This document shows positions 61,656 to 64,000 of a DNA stretch of 64,000 nt, piece by piece. The stretch covers positions 103,647,712-103,711,711 of the forward strand of contig NC_055991.1 in the NCBI RefSeq assembly GCF_018446385.1, written 5' to 3'. Position 1 is the stretch's first letter. Every line of letters starts with the position of its first letter. The notes beneath the pieces were generated by a model. It saw only the letters and a list, made by a program, of their open reading frames with translations. It made no database searches and was not told the DNA's origin. Origin of the DNA: Zingiber officinale (Eukaryota; Streptophyta; Magnoliopsida; Zingiberales; Zingiberaceae). Position numbers and translations under genes: made by a program.

Positions 61656-64000
61656 TGTAACGACCACCCTTCTTACTACTACTCTCTAAGAGCGACCGTA
61701 ACTTATCTATTACTCTACTTACTAGTGTCACTTATGCTATTATTAACAACACTTAAATTTATCACGGCCCCAGAGGAATTCCTACCGAAAAATTTTGACA
61801 GAATCTCCCTTGTACCGTTGACAAAATCAACAATACATGCAAAATAATGCCATCAGCCACATGCGGCTGGTATATATGTATCTCACAACCATGCAGTAAT
61901 AAGACACAACAAATAAAATAAAACTATTCTAGCAATAGCAATGAATAAAGCTCCAAGAATAGAAAACAACCAAACTAACAATGCGGAATACTCTCAACTA
62001 GCAACATAAGAAAAGGAAATAACTCTTTAACAATCTCAACTTCTCTAATAATAGTAAAGGACTCTATACAACTTCTTAGCCAGGTCCCGAGGCTTCCATA
62101 GTTCAACATCACACACCATTCATCATGCATCCTCCTTGTCGCCTTCCTCTTTATACTTTAGCTTTTCCTTTATCTGCAGTAGGAGGAAAAATAAATCTAT
62201 AAGTGAAACGTTTAGTAAGCGCTATCTAACTCACAAAAACCCGATAACCATGTTTATAACAAAAAGAAACATGCTAAAACTGAATGCTTAAGAAGAAAAC
62301 TACTCATGCTCATCTATTAGCAATAAATCAAATTAACTGAAATGCTAACATGTAAAGCTACTCATGCTATACAAGAATAAAGATGGAATCATCTAGAAAT
62401 AAGACTAACCATGCTCAATAAACTCATAAGGAAAGCAAATAAAAACTAATACTGTATGCTTAGCATTATAAGACCTAAACTTTACTGGTTCTAAACATAG
62501 GTGATACTTGTTTCATTTACTTATAGCCTTATACTTGAAATTAATACTTAACTTTCTTCTTCTTTTTCTTACTTGGGCCCAGGCTTAGTACCATCTTATG
62601 CGCGCTCTCTAATAGAGACTGAGGTAGTGAGCCTCCAGTCCTATGAGGATAAAGACCTCGGTCTTCCCAGGGCCAAGACCTTGGAATTGGTCACCTGGAT
62701 TTATTTAACGACAACCTTGGAAGTCGGGTACTAGCCTCTTTTAAAGATTTACTTGTTATCTTTTCTTCTCTAGACCTTGGTCTTTTCTTACTTATAACTC
62801 CTCATAATCCTCAAAAGTTTAATGAAATCTGAAACTGAAGACTACATATCAACTGTTCATGCGCTTAAGGTGGCAAAGGAAACTAAAACTGGAATGTGAA
62901 TTAATACTGCTCATACTAATAACAAATGAGGAACACTGCTCATACTTGAATTTATAACAAGGAAATAGGAATATGAATTTATACGGATTGTATTTGCCAA
63001 CAGCAAAGCAAAGGAGATCGTTCATGCTTATCTATTAACAATGGAAACTACTAGTGCTCAACCAATAATAACGAGAACTGTACATGCCCGATTAAATAGC
63101 AAATAAAAGCTACTGGTGCTCACTAATAGCAATAAGAGCTATACTGGAATGCTAAGGTCAAAATCAATAGTTCCATAATTTCATGGGAAAAACTAGTAAC
63201 AAATGCTCTACTGAATACCCCCAAAACTAGGGCTGTACATGTCAAATGCATAGCACAAACAAGACTATAATCTGCTGAAGTTTACACCTATGCAAAGCTT
63301 GATACGGTAGCAAAGGAAATCAACTATTCTGTTAAGAAATGCATTGGCAGATTTCTGTTAAGCACATGCTATTAAAAGGGGTGATTGCTATGACAATTTA
63401 AATCCCTTCTCCTCTTCTTAATCAACTCACGACAGCATAAAGGAAATGACCCAAGCCAATATATCTGTCCAGAAATTACAGAATCAATGGAAGCTAAAGC
63501 ATCATAAATCAAGGCTAAATCCATTAAGCCCTTTCTCCTTCCTGAAGGCCACGGCAGAAACTTTGAACTCATCCCTAGGTCACGGCAGATTCAAAAACAA
63601 GGAGAAACAAAAACTTGATCCCTAGCAAGCTTAGATTCGGCGCAAACACTATCCTACATGCTCAATTAAACTAAACCAGTTCTTGGTCCCTCTTTGAAAC
63701 CCATGGCAGAACACCCAAAGCCAAAATCTTTATAGCATGTTTCGGATTCAAGAAGAAAAACAAGTTCGAAACTACTCCTACCACAGGTGAGCAGCTACTT
63801 ACCTACTATTCTTGGACTTACAACCGAAGGAAGGGCTGCTAGGGTTCGGAGGGATGAAGATCTCGGCCCCTTCTTGTGCCCGTGCGCTCACCTTGCCGAG
63901 AGGAGCTCGGATATGTGAAGAACCCGCGGAGGAGGGAGCTCGCTGGCCGCTGGAGTGAAGCCCTAAGCCTGCTTCTTCGTTTCCGCCTCGAGAGGAGAAG
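61656..64000 (-). mobile_element. gypsy-type LTR, truncated by the window edge
   Basis: Starts TGTAACGACCACCC at 61656. The GC-rich 63840-64000 segment, read on the minus strand, has CCCTAGCAGCCCTTCCTTCG followed by a donor-like GGTAAGTAG, as in the leader region of Tekay-type LTRs. AGGAATTCCTACCGAAAAATTTTGACAGAATC-like sequence near 61770-61815 is also typical. No coding region. The other end is outside the window. Confidence 0.55.

Noticed and set aside
63372-63572. 66-codon minus-strand frame near the right edge
   Set aside because: Inside the gypsy-type LTR; no domain and no homologue recognised.

Overview
The window is nuclear DNA of a flowering plant, most likely a monocot. The evidence is one intron-containing plant gene, spliced with GT-AG introns and closest in my memory to the coconut seed microsomal lysophosphatidic acid acyltransferase, surrounded by nested LTR retrotransposons, a CACTA transposon, tRNA-derived SINEs, a TRIM and a Tourist-like element. 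A commelinid monocot is a reasonable guess; the species cannot be read from the sequence. I see no rRNA or tRNA gene and no bacterial or organellar genes.

Layout. 1-3758: LINE remnant, a possible CACTA end, AT-rich intergenic DNA with a plausible old promoter, and a 1.1-kb Tourist-like element ending 57 bp before a start codon. 3816-12120: the five-exon LPAAT gene (295 residues, complete). Its 7.1-kb first intron holds an old antisense Ty1/copia element, itself hit by a SINE and a solo LTR. 12121-13700: 3' flank and a second SINE. 13700-31627: a decayed copia element split by an LTR-like element (14651-17782, carrying a TRIM) and by a 12.66-kb CACTA transposon (17880-30542, target duplication ATA). 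The CACTA element has no visible transposase but carries pieces of three or more host genes (a Hikeshi/OPI10 gene, an EMB2004-like LRR gene, an antisense PPR fragment). It also carries a 7.2-kb LTR retrotransposon that encodes only Gag. 31628-64000: a retrotransposon stack. It holds two LTR fragments and an old copia LTR (from 33719). That old LTR is split by a fairly young antisense copia (33808-42780), by a Ty3/gypsy-type solo LTR (43831-59331), and by a third LTR element (59487-). The gypsy solo LTR contains a gag-only element (46579-59280), which in turn contains an extremely AT-rich element (49970-58321). A second gypsy-type LTR runs off the right edge.

How it works together. Only the LPAAT gene looks like a working host gene; it should acylate lysophosphatidate to phosphatidate in the ER membrane. 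Almost everything else is transposon-derived. Exact target-site duplications fix the order of many insertions.

The most unusual signals are three. (1) The gene-capturing CACTA element. (2) The LTRs of several gag-only elements consist of serial short hairpins whose stem sequences differ between units while staying complementary (CCAAGT/ACTTGG, CCAAGC/GCTTGG, CCAAAC/GTTTGG, CCAAAT/ATTTGG, CCAGCTA/TAGCTGG). (3) In at least five LTR families an array of GC-rich palindromes, a different word in each family, sits just upstream of the TATA box. I know of no description of (2) or (3), but I could not search.
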